A program made the position numbers and the translations under genes. 64,000 nt of DNA. Origin: Kiloniellales bacterium. GTDB taxonomy: Bacteria > Pseudomonadota > Alphaproteobacteria > Kiloniellales > JAKSDN01. The notes under the pieces are model-generated. The model ran no database searches, was not told where the DNA came from, and saw nothing but the letters and a program-made list of their open reading frames with translations. The stretch spans positions 1 through 64,000 of the forward strand of contig JASJEC010000013.1 in NCBI GenBank assembly GCA_030064845.1, given 5' to 3'. Positions 36,221 to 45,354 of this stretch are shown here, piece by piece; positions within the stretch are counted from its first letter, which is position 1; each line of letters opens with the position of its first letter.

Positions 36221-37477
36221 TCAGGTCAAACGCGCGGCCAATCGGTCCATCTCCTCGACCGAAGCGATCGGGCCGAGCGCGGCGAAGGTCGGTTGGCTGC
36301 CCAGGAGACTTCCGGCCAGGCTGCGGAGTTCGGCAACATCGACACGGGCGATCTTCTCCAGGATCTCCGAGGGCGCGATAGGCCGACCGTAGGAAAGAAG
36401 CTGCTGAGCCAGCTGCTCGCAGCGCGAGCCGGTGCTCTCCCGGCACATCAGGATGCTGGCCCGAAGCTGCGCCTTGGCCCGGTCGACCTCGACGGCCTCG
36501 ATATCATAGCACAGGCGGCTCAGTTCGTCGCAGACCACGGGGAGCAGTTCCGCCGCCTCCGTCTCCCCCGTGCCGGCGTAGACGCCGAACAGACCGCCGT
36601 CACGGAACGACGAGACGAAGGAGTAGATCGAGTAGACGAGCCCGCGGCGCTCGCGAACCTCCTGGAACAGCCGCGACGACATGCCGCCGCCGAGCAGCGT
36701 CGAAAGCACCATGAGCGCGTAGTAGGAAGGGTCCAGATAGCCCGGCGCGTCCAGGCCCAGAAGCAGGTGCACCTGCTCGAGATCACGCTGCTCCCGATAG
36801 CCGCCCCCGTCGTAGCGGGCCGCCTCCCAACCGGGCTTGCCGCCGGAAGGCAGCGCCTCGAAGGCCCGGCCCACCAGGTCGAGGAAGGCGTCGTGGTCGA
36901 TCCGGCCGGCCGCCGCCACGATCATCTGCCCGGCGCCGTAGTGGTCGGTCATGTAGCCGCAGAGGCTCTCGCGCGACAGGCCGGCCACGACGTCGGCGCG
37001 GCCGAGAACGGGGCGGCCCAGCGCCTGGCCCTGGTAGGCCGTCTCCTGGAAGTGGTCGAAGATGATGTCGTCCGGCGTGTCGTGGGCCTGGCCGATCTCC
37101 TGCAGGACCACGGCCCGCTCGCGCGCCAGCTCCTCCGGGTCGAAGCGCGCGTTCTGCAGGATGTCGGCGATGATGTCCAGCGCCAGGGCGGCGTCCTCGG
37201 CCAGAACCTTGGCGTAGAAGGCCGTGTTCTCGCGCCCCGTGTAGGCGTTCAGCTGCCCGCCGACGGCCTCGATCTCCTCGGCGATCTGCTGCGCGTCCCG
37301 CCGCTCGGTGCCCTTGAAGGCCATATGCTCCAGCAGGTGGGCGACGCCGTTGATCTCCGCCGGCTCGTGGCGCGTGCCGACGCCGATCCACGATCCCAGG
37401 GTCACGGTCTCGACCGTGTCGAAGGCGTCGGTGGCGACGGTCAGGCCGCTCGGCAGGCGCGTGACTCTGACGGTCAT
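36221..37477 (-). CDS. M16 family zinc peptidase (processing peptidase-like)
   Basis: The protein has 418 residues. The inverted zinc motif HxxEH is at residues 47-51 (AHLLEHMAFKG), and the third ligand Glu is expected in LARERAVVLQEIGQA. Residues RDAQQIAEEIEAVGGQLNA, on the other side of the motif, are also typical. The fold is that of the mitochondrial processing peptidase beta subunit, for which alphaproteobacterial M16 proteins are the closest bacterial relatives. No signal peptide is visible. It lies between thrC and the GNAT gene and is probably co-transcribed with both. Confidence 0.92.
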   Translation of the reverse strand: MTVRVTRLPSGLTVATDAFDTVETVTLGSWIGVGTRHEPAEINGVAHLLEHMAFKGTERRDAQQIAEEIEAVGGQLNAYTGRENTAFYAKVLAEDAALALDIIADILQNARFDPEELARERAVVLQEIGQAHDTPDDIIFDHFQETAYQGQALGRPVLGRADVVAGLSRESLCGYMTDHYGAGQMIVAAAGRIDHDAFLDLVGRAFEALPSGGKPGWEAARYDGGGYREQRDLEQVHLLLGLDAPGYLDPSYYALMVLSTLLGGGMSSRLFQEVRERRGLVYSIYSFVSSFRDGGLFGVYAGTGETEAAELLPVVCDELSRLCYDIEAVEVDRAKAQLRASILMCRESTGSRCEQLAQQLLSYGRPIAPSEILEKIARVDVAELRSLAGSLLGSQPTFAALGPIASVEEMDRLAARLT

Positions 37478-37526
37478 GGCGCCGGTGAGGGGCCGAGGGC
37501 CGGGCTGACGGGCCGACCGCAAGGGT

Positions 37527-38933
37527 TCATAGAACGGATTCCAGGGTGCTGGCCTTCTTGATTTCCGCCTGGATCGCGCGCAGGTCGTTGGGCAGCGCGG
37601 TGAGGCGCTCGGGACGCTCCATGAGGTCGGCGAGGCGCGCCGGCAGGGCGGGCCTCACGCCGCAGGCCCGCTCGACGGCGGCCGGGAACTTGGCCGGATG
37701 CGCCGTCGCCAGGGCGACGACCGGCACGCCCGCCGGGCGCTCGACCGCCCGCGCGGCGGCGATGCCGATCGCGCTGTGGGGATCGATCAGCTCGCCGGTC
37801 TCGCGATGGAGCCGGCCCATCTCGGCCAGGGTCTCCTCGTCGTCGAGGCGGTGCCCCTGGAACAGGGCGAGCGGCGCCTGGTCGACCGGGTCGGTCAGGG
37901 CGAAGCGGCCGCTCGACCGGAAATCGGCCAAGGTGCGGGCGACGGCCGCACCGTCGCGGCCCAGGATGGCGAAGAGCAGCCGTTCGAAATTGCTCGAGAC
38001 CTGAATGTCCATGGACGGTGACAGGGTCGGCTGGACCTCGGCCACCGACATGACCCGCGAGGCGAAGAAGCGGGTCAGGATGTCGTTGCTGTTCGATCCC
38101 ACGATCAGCCGCTCGATCGGCAGGCCCATGCGCGCCGCCGCGTAGCCGGCGTAGACGTTGCCGAAGTTGCCCGTCGGCACGGCGAAGGCGACCGGCCGGC
38201 GCGGCGCCCCGAGGGCGAGCGCGGCGACGAAGTAGTAGACGATCTGCAGGGCGACCCGCGCCCAGTTGATCGAGTTGACGGCCGAGAGGCTCATCTCGTT
38301 GCGAAACTTCGCGTCGTTGAACATGGCCTTCACCAGGTCCTGGCAGTCATCGAAGCTGCCCCGGATCGCGAAGTTGTGCACGTTGGGCGCTTGGACCGTG
38401 GTCATCTGGCGGCGCTGCACCTCGGAGACCCGGCCCTCAGGATGCAGCATGAAGATCTCCACACGCTCCCGGTCGCGGCAGGCCTCGATCGCCGCCGAGC
38501 CCGTGTCGCCCGACGTGGCGCCGACCACGGTCACCCGCTGGCGGCGGCGTGCGAGCACGGCGTCGAACAGGCGGCCGACGACCTGGAGGGCGAAATCCTT
38601 GAAAGCCAGGGTCGGGCCGTGAAACAGCTCCATCAACCAGAGGTCGGTGTCCAGTTGCTTGAGCGGCGCGACCGCCGCGTGGCCGAAACCGCCATAGCTC
38701 TCTTCGAGAACGGCGGCGAGATCCTCCTCGCTCAGGCAGTCGCCGACGAAGGGCGCCATGACGCGCCGGGCAACCTCGGCATAGCCGAGACCGACCATGC
38801 CGGCGATCTCCGTCTCGGTGAAAACCGGCCAGGATTCGGGCAGGTAAAGGCCGCCGTCCTGCGCCAGGCCGGCCAGAAGAACCTCGTCGAACTGAAGAAC
38901 CGGGGCGGCGCCCCTGGTTGAGATGTACTTCAT
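37527..38933 (-). CDS. thrC: Threonine synthase
   Basis: The enzyme has 468 residues and converts phosphohomoserine to threonine with pyridoxal phosphate. The PLP lysine is Lys112 in HGPTLAFKDFALQ. VVGATSGDTGSAAIEA and PTGNFGNVYAGYAA are the phosphate- and cofactor-binding loops. The N-terminus MKYISTRGAAPVL is the classical ThrC opening of Proteobacteria. It leads the thrC-M16-GNAT unit and completes the pathway with thrB at 30671. Confidence 0.95.
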   Translation of the reverse strand: MKYISTRGAAPVLQFDEVLLAGLAQDGGLYLPESWPVFTETEIAGMVGLGYAEVARRVMAPFVGDCLSEEDLAAVLEESYGGFGHAAVAPLKQLDTDLWLMELFHGPTLAFKDFALQVVGRLFDAVLARRRQRVTVVGATSGDTGSAAIEACRDRERVEIFMLHPEGRVSEVQRRQMTTVQAPNVHNFAIRGSFDDCQDLVKAMFNDAKFRNEMSLSAVNSINWARVALQIVYYFVAALALGAPRRPVAFAVPTGNFGNVYAGYAAARMGLPIERLIVGSNSNDILTRFFASRVMSVAEVQPTLSPSMDIQVSSNFERLLFAILGRDGAAVARTLADFRSSGRFALTDPVDQAPLALFQGHRLDDEETLAEMGRLHRETGELIDPHSAIGIAAARAVERPAGVPVVALATAHPAKFPAAVERACGVRPALPARLADLMERPERLTALPNDLRAIQAEIKKASTLESVL

Positions 38934-38965
38934 TCCGTGCGTCCCGACCCCCGGCGGGGAGCGCT

Positions 38966-38994
38966 AATCTAGACGCCCCGCACAAGCCGGGCAA
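38966..38994 (-). promoter_or_regulatory. Candidate promoter of the thrC operon
   Basis: On the minus strand TTGCCC (38994-38989) and TAGATT (38971-38966) are separated by 17 bp, about 33 bp before the thrC start. Confidence 0.5.
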
Positions 38995-39078
38995 GCCAGC
39001 GTCGGAACCCCGGCCGATCGGGTCTCTGCCCCATCGTGGCCGCCGGCGGGTATGGACTTCCACCCGCCATAGAAGCCG

Positions 39079-39300
39079 CTAGCGGCGCACCGCGGCAAGG
39101 CACTGGCGCATGAGCTCCAGGTGATAGTCCCGGTCCCGCGCCTCCGAGGACTTCTCGGTCTGCAGCACGCGTTCGTAGAGATAAGCGGCCAGACCGAATT
39201 CAGTCTCGGGATAGACGCCAGAACCCATCAATTCGCCGAGCGCTCCCGCCGCCGAGCCGGCGGCTTTCCCCGCTATCTTGCCGATACCCGATACCGCCAT
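39079..39300 (-). CDS. Small hypothetical protein
   Basis: The protein has 73 residues. The ATG at 39300 is preceded by GAGGG on the message. The N-terminal third is Gly/Ala-rich (GIGKIAGKAAGSAAGALGEL), with a spacing that could form an amphipathic helix. The rest is acidic and helical, with a FGLAAYLYERVLQTEKSS block and a positively charged end. I do not recognise a family. It is divergent from ku, with 175 bp between the starts. Clean start, ribosome site and typical codon use support it as a real gene. Confidence 0.6.
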   Translation of the reverse strand: MAVSGIGKIAGKAAGSAAGALGELMGSGVYPETEFGLAAYLYERVLQTEKSSEARDRDYHLELMRQCLAAVRR

Positions 39301-39475
39301 GATCCCTCGCTCTTTGGTAGTGACCTGAGACTCAAGTGGTAACCCGGCCCCGCGCGATCCAGACACGGGATGGCGGGACCTGACTCGATGGCCCCTCTCT
39401 CGACCCCCTTTTACTCTTCCTGAAGGCTCGAACGCCAGAATGCCGGCGATTTCAAACCCAGGTAGGGGAAGTGCC

Positions 39476-40348
39476 ATGGCAGCGCGCGCCTATTGGAAGG
39501 GCTTCGTCAAGATCTCGCTGGTCAGTTTCCCGGTCAGCCTCTTCGCGACCACCAGCTCTTCGAGCCGGGTCGCTTTCCATCAGGTCCACAAGGACACCAA
39601 GCGCCGGATCAAGCTGGTGCCCCATGACACCGAGCTGGGCCCGGTCGACCGCGCCGAGCTGGTCAAGGGCTACGAGTACGAGAAGGGCAAGTACGTCATC
39701 GTCGACCCGGAGGAGCTCGAGACCCTCAAGTTCGAGACCAACAAGACGGTCGAGATCGAGAAGTTCGTGCCCGCCGACTCGATCGACGGGCTCTACAGCG
39801 ACGGCAACTACTACGTCGCCCCGGACGGCGCGGTCGCCGAGGAGTCCTTCCGAGTCTTCGCCGAGGCCATGCGGCGCAAGCAGGTGGTCGCCCTGGGGCG
39901 CATCGTGCTGAGCGGGCGGGAACGGATCGCCGCGCTCAAGCCGCGCGGCCCTGGGATGGTCCTGACCACCCTGCGCTACGGCAAGGAGCTGCGCTCCGAG
40001 ACGGCCGTGTTCGAGGACATCAAGGAAGAGGTGCCCAACAAGAACCTGCTGGAGCTGGCCGAGAAGCTGGTCGAGCAGAACCTGGGCGACTTCGACCCCG
40101 ACGAGTACAGCGACCGCTACGGTGACGCCGTGCTCGAGCTGGTCAAGTCGAAGCTGGAGGGCCGCCCGGCGGAGTTCGCCGAGGACGCGCCCCAGGCGGC
40201 CAACATCGTCAGCCTGATGGACGCCCTGAAGCAGAGCGTCGAGGACAGCGAGGCACCGACCAAAGCGAAAAAGGCGCCGGCCAAGGCAGCGAAGTCCGCC
40301 GCCAAGGCGCCGCCGAAGCGCCGCGCCGCCAAGAAAGCCGCGGGCTGA
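39476..40348 (+). CDS. Ku protein (non-homologous end joining)
   Basis: The protein has 290 residues, the usual length for bacterial Ku. ATG 39476 has AGGGGAA six bases upstream. The core MAARAYWKGFVKISLVSFPV is split here as WKGFVKISLVSFPV, followed by FHQVHKDTKRRIK and a YVIVDPEELETL block, all typical. The C-terminus is a Lys/Ala-rich tail of about 40 residues that in relatives aids DNA binding and ligase recruitment. It binds DNA ends as a homodimer ring. A ligase gene follows after 26 bp. Confidence 0.93.
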   Translation: MAARAYWKGFVKISLVSFPVSLFATTSSSSRVAFHQVHKDTKRRIKLVPHDTELGPVDRAELVKGYEYEKGKYVIVDPEELETLKFETNKTVEIEKFVPADSIDGLYSDGNYYVAPDGAVAEESFRVFAEAMRRKQVVALGRIVLSGRERIAALKPRGPGMVLTTLRYGKELRSETAVFEDIKEEVPNKNLLELAEKLVEQNLGDFDPDEYSDRYGDAVLELVKSKLEGRPAEFAEDAPQAANIVSLMDALKQSVEDSEAPTKAKKAPAKAAKSAAKAPPKRRAAKKAAG

Positions 40349-40374
40349 CCGCGGCGGGGCGCCGCCCTGTCCCC

Positions 40375-41289
40375 ATGGCGATACCGCGCACCATCCTGCC
40401 GATGCTGGCCCAGGGCGGCGGCCAGCCCTTCGACAGCCAGGACTACGGCTTCGAGATCAAGTGGGACGGGCTGCGCTGCCTGGCGATCGCCGATGACGGG
40501 CTGCGCCTGCAGAACCGGCACCGGCAGATCATCACCGCGAAGTTCCCCGAGCTCGATTTCCAGGGCCTGCCCGAGGGCTGCGTGCTCGACGGCGAGGTGA
40601 TCGTCTTCAAACCGGAGGGGCCGTCCTTCAACGCCCTGCAGCACCGGGCCCACGCCAGCAACCCGGCCAAGATCGCCATGGCGCGCGAGGTCCATGAAGC
40701 GACCTACGTCGCCTTCGACCTGCTCTACGAACGCGGCGAGAAGATCACCGCACTGCCGCTCCGCGAGCGGCGCCGGCGCCTGGAGGACTTGGTCGGCAGC
40801 GCCCCCCACGACCGGCTGCTGGTGACCGACCAGATCGTCGGCCAGGGCAAGGCCTACTACGAGGCGGCCTACGAGCGCGGCCTTGAAGGCGTGATCGCCA
40901 AGCGGCTCGATTCGCCCTACCTGGAGGACAAGCGCCCGGACTACTGGAGCAAGATCGTCAGCTGGCGGGTCGAGCCCTTCCAGGTGATGGGCTACGCGAC
41001 CGACCCTGGCGTCCCCAAGGCCAAGAGCGTCGCCGTCGGCCGCCTATGCGAAGAGGGCCCGGTCTACGTCGGCCGGGTCGGCCACGTCCCGGAGGAGGAC
41101 CAGGGACCCCTCTACCAGGCCCTGTCGCAGGCGCCGCGGGCCGAGCCGCCCGAGAACGGGCCGGCCGGCGTGGTCTGGTGCGACGTCGACCTGCAGTGCT
41201 ACGTGCGCTACTTCCCGGAGACCGTGACCGGCGGCCTGCGCCTCGCCCGCTTCCGGGGCTGGCGGGGCAAACAGGATCAGGGCAAATAG
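40375..41289 (+). CDS. ATP-dependent DNA ligase, LigC/LigD-ligase-domain type
   Basis: The enzyme has 304 residues. The adenylated lysine is Lys29 in EIKWDGLRCLA, and other nucleotidyltransferase motifs include LDGEVIVF, EGVIAKRLDSPY and DYWSKIVSWR. A C-terminal OB-like domain follows. It lacks the polymerase/primase and phosphoesterase domains of LigD, so this is a stand-alone ligase. It is encoded 26 bp after ku on the same strand, which makes end joining its probable job. The last 13 bp overlap the convergent carboxypeptidase gene. Confidence 0.9.
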   Translation: MAIPRTILPMLAQGGGQPFDSQDYGFEIKWDGLRCLAIADDGLRLQNRHRQIITAKFPELDFQGLPEGCVLDGEVIVFKPEGPSFNALQHRAHASNPAKIAMAREVHEATYVAFDLLYERGEKITALPLRERRRRLEDLVGSAPHDRLLVTDQIVGQGKAYYEAAYERGLEGVIAKRLDSPYLEDKRPDYWSKIVSWRVEPFQVMGYATDPGVPKAKSVAVGRLCEEGPVYVGRVGHVPEEDQGPLYQALSQAPRAEPPENGPAGVVWCDVDLQCYVRYFPETVTGGLRLARFRGWRGKQDQGK

Positions 41290-42767
41290 CGCGCCTTCAG
41301 GTGCGCCTTGAACACGGCCGGGTCGAGCGGGCTTCCGGTCGCCCGGGTCAGGAGCTCGTCGGTGGACAGCGAGGATCCCTGGCCGTGCACCTTCTCGCGC
41401 TGCCAGCCCATCAGGGGCGCGAAGTCGCCGCGCGCGATCGCCTCCGGGATCTCGGGACGGTCCTTCTTGGCCGCGGCGAAGAGCTGGGCCGCGGTCATGG
41501 CGCCGAGGGTATAGGTCGGGAAGTAGCCCCAGGCGCCGCTGTACCAGTGGATGTCCTGGAGGCAGCCCAAGCGGTCGTCGGGCGGCGTGACGCCGAGCAG
41601 CGTCGCCATGGCCTCGTTCCAGGCCCCCGGCAGGTCTTCGAGCGGCAGGTCGCCCGCGATCAGGGCCCGCTCGAGGCGGAACCGCAGGATGACGTGGAGC
41701 GGATAGGTCACCTCGTCGGCGTCGACCCGGATCAGGCCGCGCTCGACCCGGTTCGCGAGGCGGGTCAGGTTCTCTGCTTCCCAGGCCGGGCCGTCGCCGC
41801 CGAAGGCCTGGCGCGCCAGCGGCGCCATGAAGGCCAGGAACTCCGGGCCGCGGCAGGCCTGCATCTCGACCAGCAGGGACTGGCTCTCGTGGACCGACAT
41901 GCCGCGCGCCTCGCCGACCGGCTGCAGCCGCCATTCTGGCGGCAGGCCGCGCTCGTAGAGGGCGTGGCCGGTCTCGTGGAGCACGGCCAGCAGCGAGGTC
42001 ATGAAGTCGGTCTCGTCGTAGCGCGTGGTGATGCGCACGTCGTCGGGCACGCCGCCGCAGAAGGGATGCAGGCTGACGTCGAGCCGGCCGTGCGCGAAGT
42101 CGAAGCCCACGGCCGCCATGAGCCTGCGCGCCAGCGCTTCCTGGGCGGCGATCGGGAATGGGCCTTCGGGCCGCTCCGGGGCCGGTGCGCCGGCCTGGCG
42201 GTCCAGCACCTGCTGCAGGAAATCCGGCAGGAAGGCCGCCAGGTCATCGAACACGGCCTCGATCTGTTCCGCCGAGCCGCCCGGCTCGTACTGGTCCAAA
42301 AGCGCGTCGTAGGGCGCCACGCCGAGCGCCTCGGCCTTGGCCTCGGCCGACCGACGCACGAGGTCGAGCAGGCCGCGCAGCTCGGGTAGCACCCGGGCGA
42401 AGTCGCTCTTCGGCCGCGCCTCCCGCCAGGCCATCTCGCAGCGGTTAGTGGCGCGCGCCAGGGCGTCGACGAGGTCGGCCTCCAGCGCGGTGGCGTGGCG
42501 CCACTCGCGGGCCATCTCGCGCAGGTTGGCGGCCTGCCAGACGTCGAGGTTGACCCGCTCCTCGTCCGCCGCGGCGAAGAGCTCGGCCATCTCGGCGGCC
42601 GCCAGCATCTCGTGGCCGGTCACGTCGAGGGCGGCGAGCTGCTCGCCGCGCGCCTCGGCGCCGCCGTCGGGCATCACGGTCGCCATGTCCCAGTGCAGAA
42701 TTCCCGCTGCCTGGCGCAGCGCGTAGAGCCGGCGGAACCGGGTCTCGAGGGTTTGATAGGCGGTCAC
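41277..42767 (-). CDS. Carboxypeptidase M32 (Taq-type)
   Basis: The enzyme has 496 residues. The zinc motif HExxH is present in AVLHETGHALYERGLP, and MSVHESQSLLVE carries the third Glu ligand. The family removes C-terminal residues other than Pro and acidic ones, in the cytoplasm. It opens with MTAYQTLETRFRRLYALRQA. It is the last gene of the rightmost-to-leftmost cox run, overlapping the end of surf1 by four bases, so it may be expressed with the oxidase operon. Confidence 0.9.
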   Translation of the reverse strand: MTAYQTLETRFRRLYALRQAAGILHWDMATVMPDGGAEARGEQLAALDVTGHEMLAAAEMAELFAAADEERVNLDVWQAANLREMAREWRHATALEADLVDALARATNRCEMAWREARPKSDFARVLPELRGLLDLVRRSAEAKAEALGVAPYDALLDQYEPGGSAEQIEAVFDDLAAFLPDFLQQVLDRQAGAPAPERPEGPFPIAAQEALARRLMAAVGFDFAHGRLDVSLHPFCGGVPDDVRITTRYDETDFMTSLLAVLHETGHALYERGLPPEWRLQPVGEARGMSVHESQSLLVEMQACRGPEFLAFMAPLARQAFGGDGPAWEAENLTRLANRVERGLIRVDADEVTYPLHVILRFRLERALIAGDLPLEDLPGAWNEAMATLLGVTPPDDRLGCLQDIHWYSGAWGYFPTYTLGAMTAAQLFAAAKKDRPEIPEAIARGDFAPLMGWQREKVHGQGSSLSTDELLTRATGSPLDPAVFKAHLKARYLP

Positions 42768-43525
42768 CGGCGAACTCCTCTGCCGCGCCAGTGGAAGATC
42801 AGATAGATCACCACCAGGACGCCGGCGAGGGAGAACCAGGTGAGCGCGTATTCCAGGTGGTCGTTCTTGAGGTCAACGCCCGGGCGCACCCGGGTCAGCC
42901 GGTCGTCCGCCAGGCCACCGGAGAGCGCCACGACATAGAAGGCCTCGACCGGCCGGTCCAGCCCGGCCTGCCCGGCCATCGCCGGCAGGTCGACGTAGTG
43001 CCAAACCCGGTTGGCCGGATCGTTGACCGGCCGCAGGAAGTCGCTGCCCTGCCAGCCGCCGCGGCGCAGGATGCCTTCGAGGGTGGCCGGAGGCGCGCCT
43101 TCCAGGACCGGCCCGATGACCTTCCAGGCGGCGGCCAGCTCGCCCGCCCAATCGCCGGTCTTGACCGGCAGAAAGCCGAGGTCGACGACCACCTGGCGGC
43201 CGTCATCCAGTTGGAACGGCACCAGCAGGTGGTAGCCGACCTGGCGCTTGAGGCTGGTCGGTCCCCGGAAGAACGGCTCGACCGGCAAGACCCGGCCGTC
43301 GAGGCGGACCGCGCGGAACTCCAGATCGTCGCTCTCGACGAGACCCGCGGGCAAGGCGATCGGCGTCGCACCGCCGCGCGTCTCGAGCTCGGCGATCAGG
43401 TTATCCTTCCAGGTCAGGCGCTGCAGCTGCCAGGCGCCCAGGCCGAGCAGAACGATCAGGCTGACGATTGTCGCCAGGGTGGCCCACAAGGTCGGGCGGA
43501 ACCGGCCGAGCGCCGCTTCAGTCAT
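42764..43525 (-). CDS. SURF1 family oxidase assembly protein
   Basis: The protein has 253 residues, with transmembrane segments near both ends (about 13-33 and 230-249) and a periplasmic domain between them. The first span contains GLGAWQLQRLTWKDNLI, the classic SURF1 motif, and VLVDLGFLPV-like VVDLGFLPVKTG follows. It helps insert heme a into subunit I of cytochrome oxidase. ATG 43525 is used, although a GTG seven codons upstream is possible. It overlaps the DUF983 gene end by eight bases. Confidence 0.88.
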   Translation of the reverse strand: MTEAALGRFRPTLWATLATIVSLIVLLGLGAWQLQRLTWKDNLIAELETRGGATPIALPAGLVESDDLEFRAVRLDGRVLPVEPFFRGPTSLKRQVGYHLLVPFQLDDGRQVVVDLGFLPVKTGDWAGELAAAWKVIGPVLEGAPPATLEGILRRGGWQGSDFLRPVNDPANRVWHYVDLPAMAGQAGLDRPVEAFYVVALSGGLADDRLTRVRPGVDLKNDHLEYALTWFSLAGVLVVIYLIFHWRGRGVRR

Positions 43526-43901
43526 AGGACTGGGTGCCAGAATCACTGGCCTTGTGGTGGTACTGCAGGGCGATCAGCAGGCCCTTCAGGGGGCGCAGGA
43601 GGGCAAGCGCGCCGCCCAGAATGACGATCGGCCAGATCACCACGTGGACCCAGTAGGGCGGCGCGGCCATCGCTTCCAGCAGGAGCGCGAGCGGCACCAC
43701 GAGGAAGCCCAGGATGAAGATGATGAAGACGGCGGGGCCGTCGCCGCTGTCCGCCTTGGTCAGGTCCAGGTGGCACTCGGTGCAGCGCTCCGCGACCGAC
43801 AGATAGCCGTCGAACAGGCGGCCGCGCCCGCAGCGCGGGCAGCGGCAACCGAGTCCGGCGGAGACGGGCGAGACGCGCGAACGGTAGGGCTGCTCGGGCA
43901 C
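43518..43901 (-). CDS. DUF983 membrane protein
   Basis: The protein has 127 residues from a GTG at 43901, ten bases after the coxC stop. A zinc-ribbon-like set of four Cys (CRCPRCGRGRLFDGY and ERCTECHLD) is followed by two transmembrane spans near 57-77 and 83-103. DUF983 lies in the cox operon of many Alphaproteobacteria between coxC and surf1, which suggests an oxidase assembly role, but its function is not established. The start codon is the least certain part. Confidence 0.82.
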   Translation of the reverse strand: MPEQPYRSRVSPVSAGLGCRCPRCGRGRLFDGYLSVAERCTECHLDLTKADSGDGPAVFIIFILGFLVVPLALLLEAMAAPPYWVHVVIWPIVILGGALALLRPLKGLLIALQYHHKASDSGTQSYD

Positions 43902-43908
43902 CCTCTGC

Positions 43909-44712
43909 TCAGATGCTTGCCACGTAGACGAAGGTGAAGAGGAAGATCCACACGACGTCGACGAAGTGCCAGTACCAGGCGGCCGCCTCCAGACCGAAGT
44001 GGTGGTCCGGCTTGAAGTGGCCCAGGTGCGCCCGGTAGAGGCAGACGGCCAGGAACAAGGTGCCGACGATGACATGGAAGCCGTGGAAACCGGTCGCCAT
44101 GAAGAAGGTCGAGGGGTAGATCCCGTCGGTGAAGGAGAAGGCGGCGACGCTGTACTCGAAGGCCTGGAGGGCGGTGAAGATGACGCCCAGCAGGACGGTC
44201 ACGGCCAAGCCCTGCACGGCGCCCTTCTGGTCGCCCTTCTGCACCGCGTGGTGCGCCCAGGTAACGGAGCAGCCGGAAAGCAGCAGGATCAGCGTGTTGA
44301 GCAGCGGCACGCCCCAGGGATCGAAGACCTCGATTCCCTCCGGCGGCCACATGAAGCCAGTCGCCTCGACCGGGAACAGCCAGGCGTTGAAGTAGGCCCA
44401 GAAGAAGGCGGAGAAGAACATCACCTCGGAGGCGATGAACAGCGCCATGCCGTAACGCAGGCCGATCTGCACGATCGGCGTGTGGAAGCCCTGGAAGGTC
44501 GCCTCCTTCACCACGTCACGCCACCAGACGACCATGGTCAGGAGCACGAGGACCACGCCGATCGGCCAGATCCAGCCGGCCATGTCGTGCATGAAGAGCA
44601 CCAGCCCGACAGCGAGGACGCCGGCGGCGACGGCGCCCAGCAGCGGCCAGGGGCTCGGATCGACCAGGTGGTAGGGGTGCTTGGCCTCGTGGCCGTGTCC
44701 GCTATCGCTCAT
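43909..44712 (-). CDS. coxC: Cytochrome c oxidase subunit III
   Basis: The protein has 267 residues with about seven transmembrane helices. It starts [23 protein letters not shown], which is shown here in two parts: [13 protein letters not shown] is the canonical opening. [14 protein letters not shown] and the C-terminal [17 protein letters not shown] are diagnostic. It stabilises the oxidase complex and proton uptake. It follows ctaG by 12 bp in the operon. Confidence 0.95.
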   Translation of the reverse strand: MSDSGHGHEAKHPYHLVDPSPWPLLGAVAAGVLAVGLVLFMHDMAGWIWPIGVVLVLLTMVVWWRDVVKEATFQGFHTPIVQIGLRYGMALFIASEVMFFSAFFWAYFNAWLFPVEATGFMWPPEGIEVFDPWGVPLLNTLILLLSGCSVTWAHHAVQKGDQKGAVQGLAVTVLLGVIFTALQAFEYSVAAFSFTDGIYPSTFFMATGFHGFHVIVGTLFLAVCLYRAHLGHFKPDHHFGLEAAAWYWHFVDVVWIFLFTFVYVASI

Positions 44713-44724
44713 CTCGAGTCCTCG

Positions 44725-45351
44725 TCAAGAGCGTGGTTCCTGCATCGCTTCCCGGTGGGCGGCCTGGTCTTGCTCGCCAGCCGCCCCGTCCGCGGGTTCG
44801 TCGTCCTCCTCCTCGGGGAGCGAGAAGAAGGTGTAGGACAGGGTGATAGCCGCCACCTCGTCCAGGTTCGGGTCTTCCGCGATCGCCGGGTCGACATAGA
44901 AGGAGACGCCCATGCTCACGGTCTCGCCTGGCTCCAGCCGCTGCTCCTCGAAGCAGAAGCACTGCACCTTGCTGAAGTACTGACCCGCCTTGAGCGGCGT
45001 CACGTTGAAGGTCGCGGTCCCGGTAATCGGCCGGTTCGACAGGTTGCGGGCCTCGTAGAAGGCGAGTCCCGGCTCGCCGACCTTGACCACCACCTCCTTC
45101 TGCACAGGCTGGAAGTGCCACGGCAGGTCGCGGTGGATGTCGGCGTTGAACCGGACCTTCATCACCCGGTCCAGAGTGGTTTCGGGCATGGCCTCGGAGA
45201 CCTGGGTCGTACCGCCGAAGCCCGTGACCTGGCAGAACAGCTGGTAGAGCGGCACCGAGGCGAAGGCCAGCCCGACCATGGAGCAGACCAGGCCGCCCAG
45301 GATCAGGGCGAGGCGGGCGTTCTTGCCTGAGGAGGTGTCAGCGCGCGCCAT
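44725..45351 (-). CDS. ctaG: Cytochrome c oxidase assembly protein CtaG/Cox11
   Basis: The protein has 208 residues with one N-terminal membrane anchor (LALILGGLVCSMVGLAFA) and a periplasmic immunoglobulin-like domain. The copper motif is CFCFEEQRLEPGE, and the conserved LPWHFQP is upstream. It delivers copper to the CuB site of subunit I. Its C-terminus has an acidic extension with EEEDDEPADGAAGEQ. It lies three bases after the small membrane gene and before coxC. Confidence 0.94.
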   Translation of the reverse strand: MARADTSSGKNARLALILGGLVCSMVGLAFASVPLYQLFCQVTGFGGTTQVSEAMPETTLDRVMKVRFNADIHRDLPWHFQPVQKEVVVKVGEPGLAFYEARNLSNRPITGTATFNVTPLKAGQYFSKVQCFCFEEQRLEPGETVSMGVSFYVDPAIAEDPNLDEVAAITLSYTFFSLPEEEDDEPADGAAGEQDQAAHREAMQEPRS

Positions 45352-45354
45352 GGC

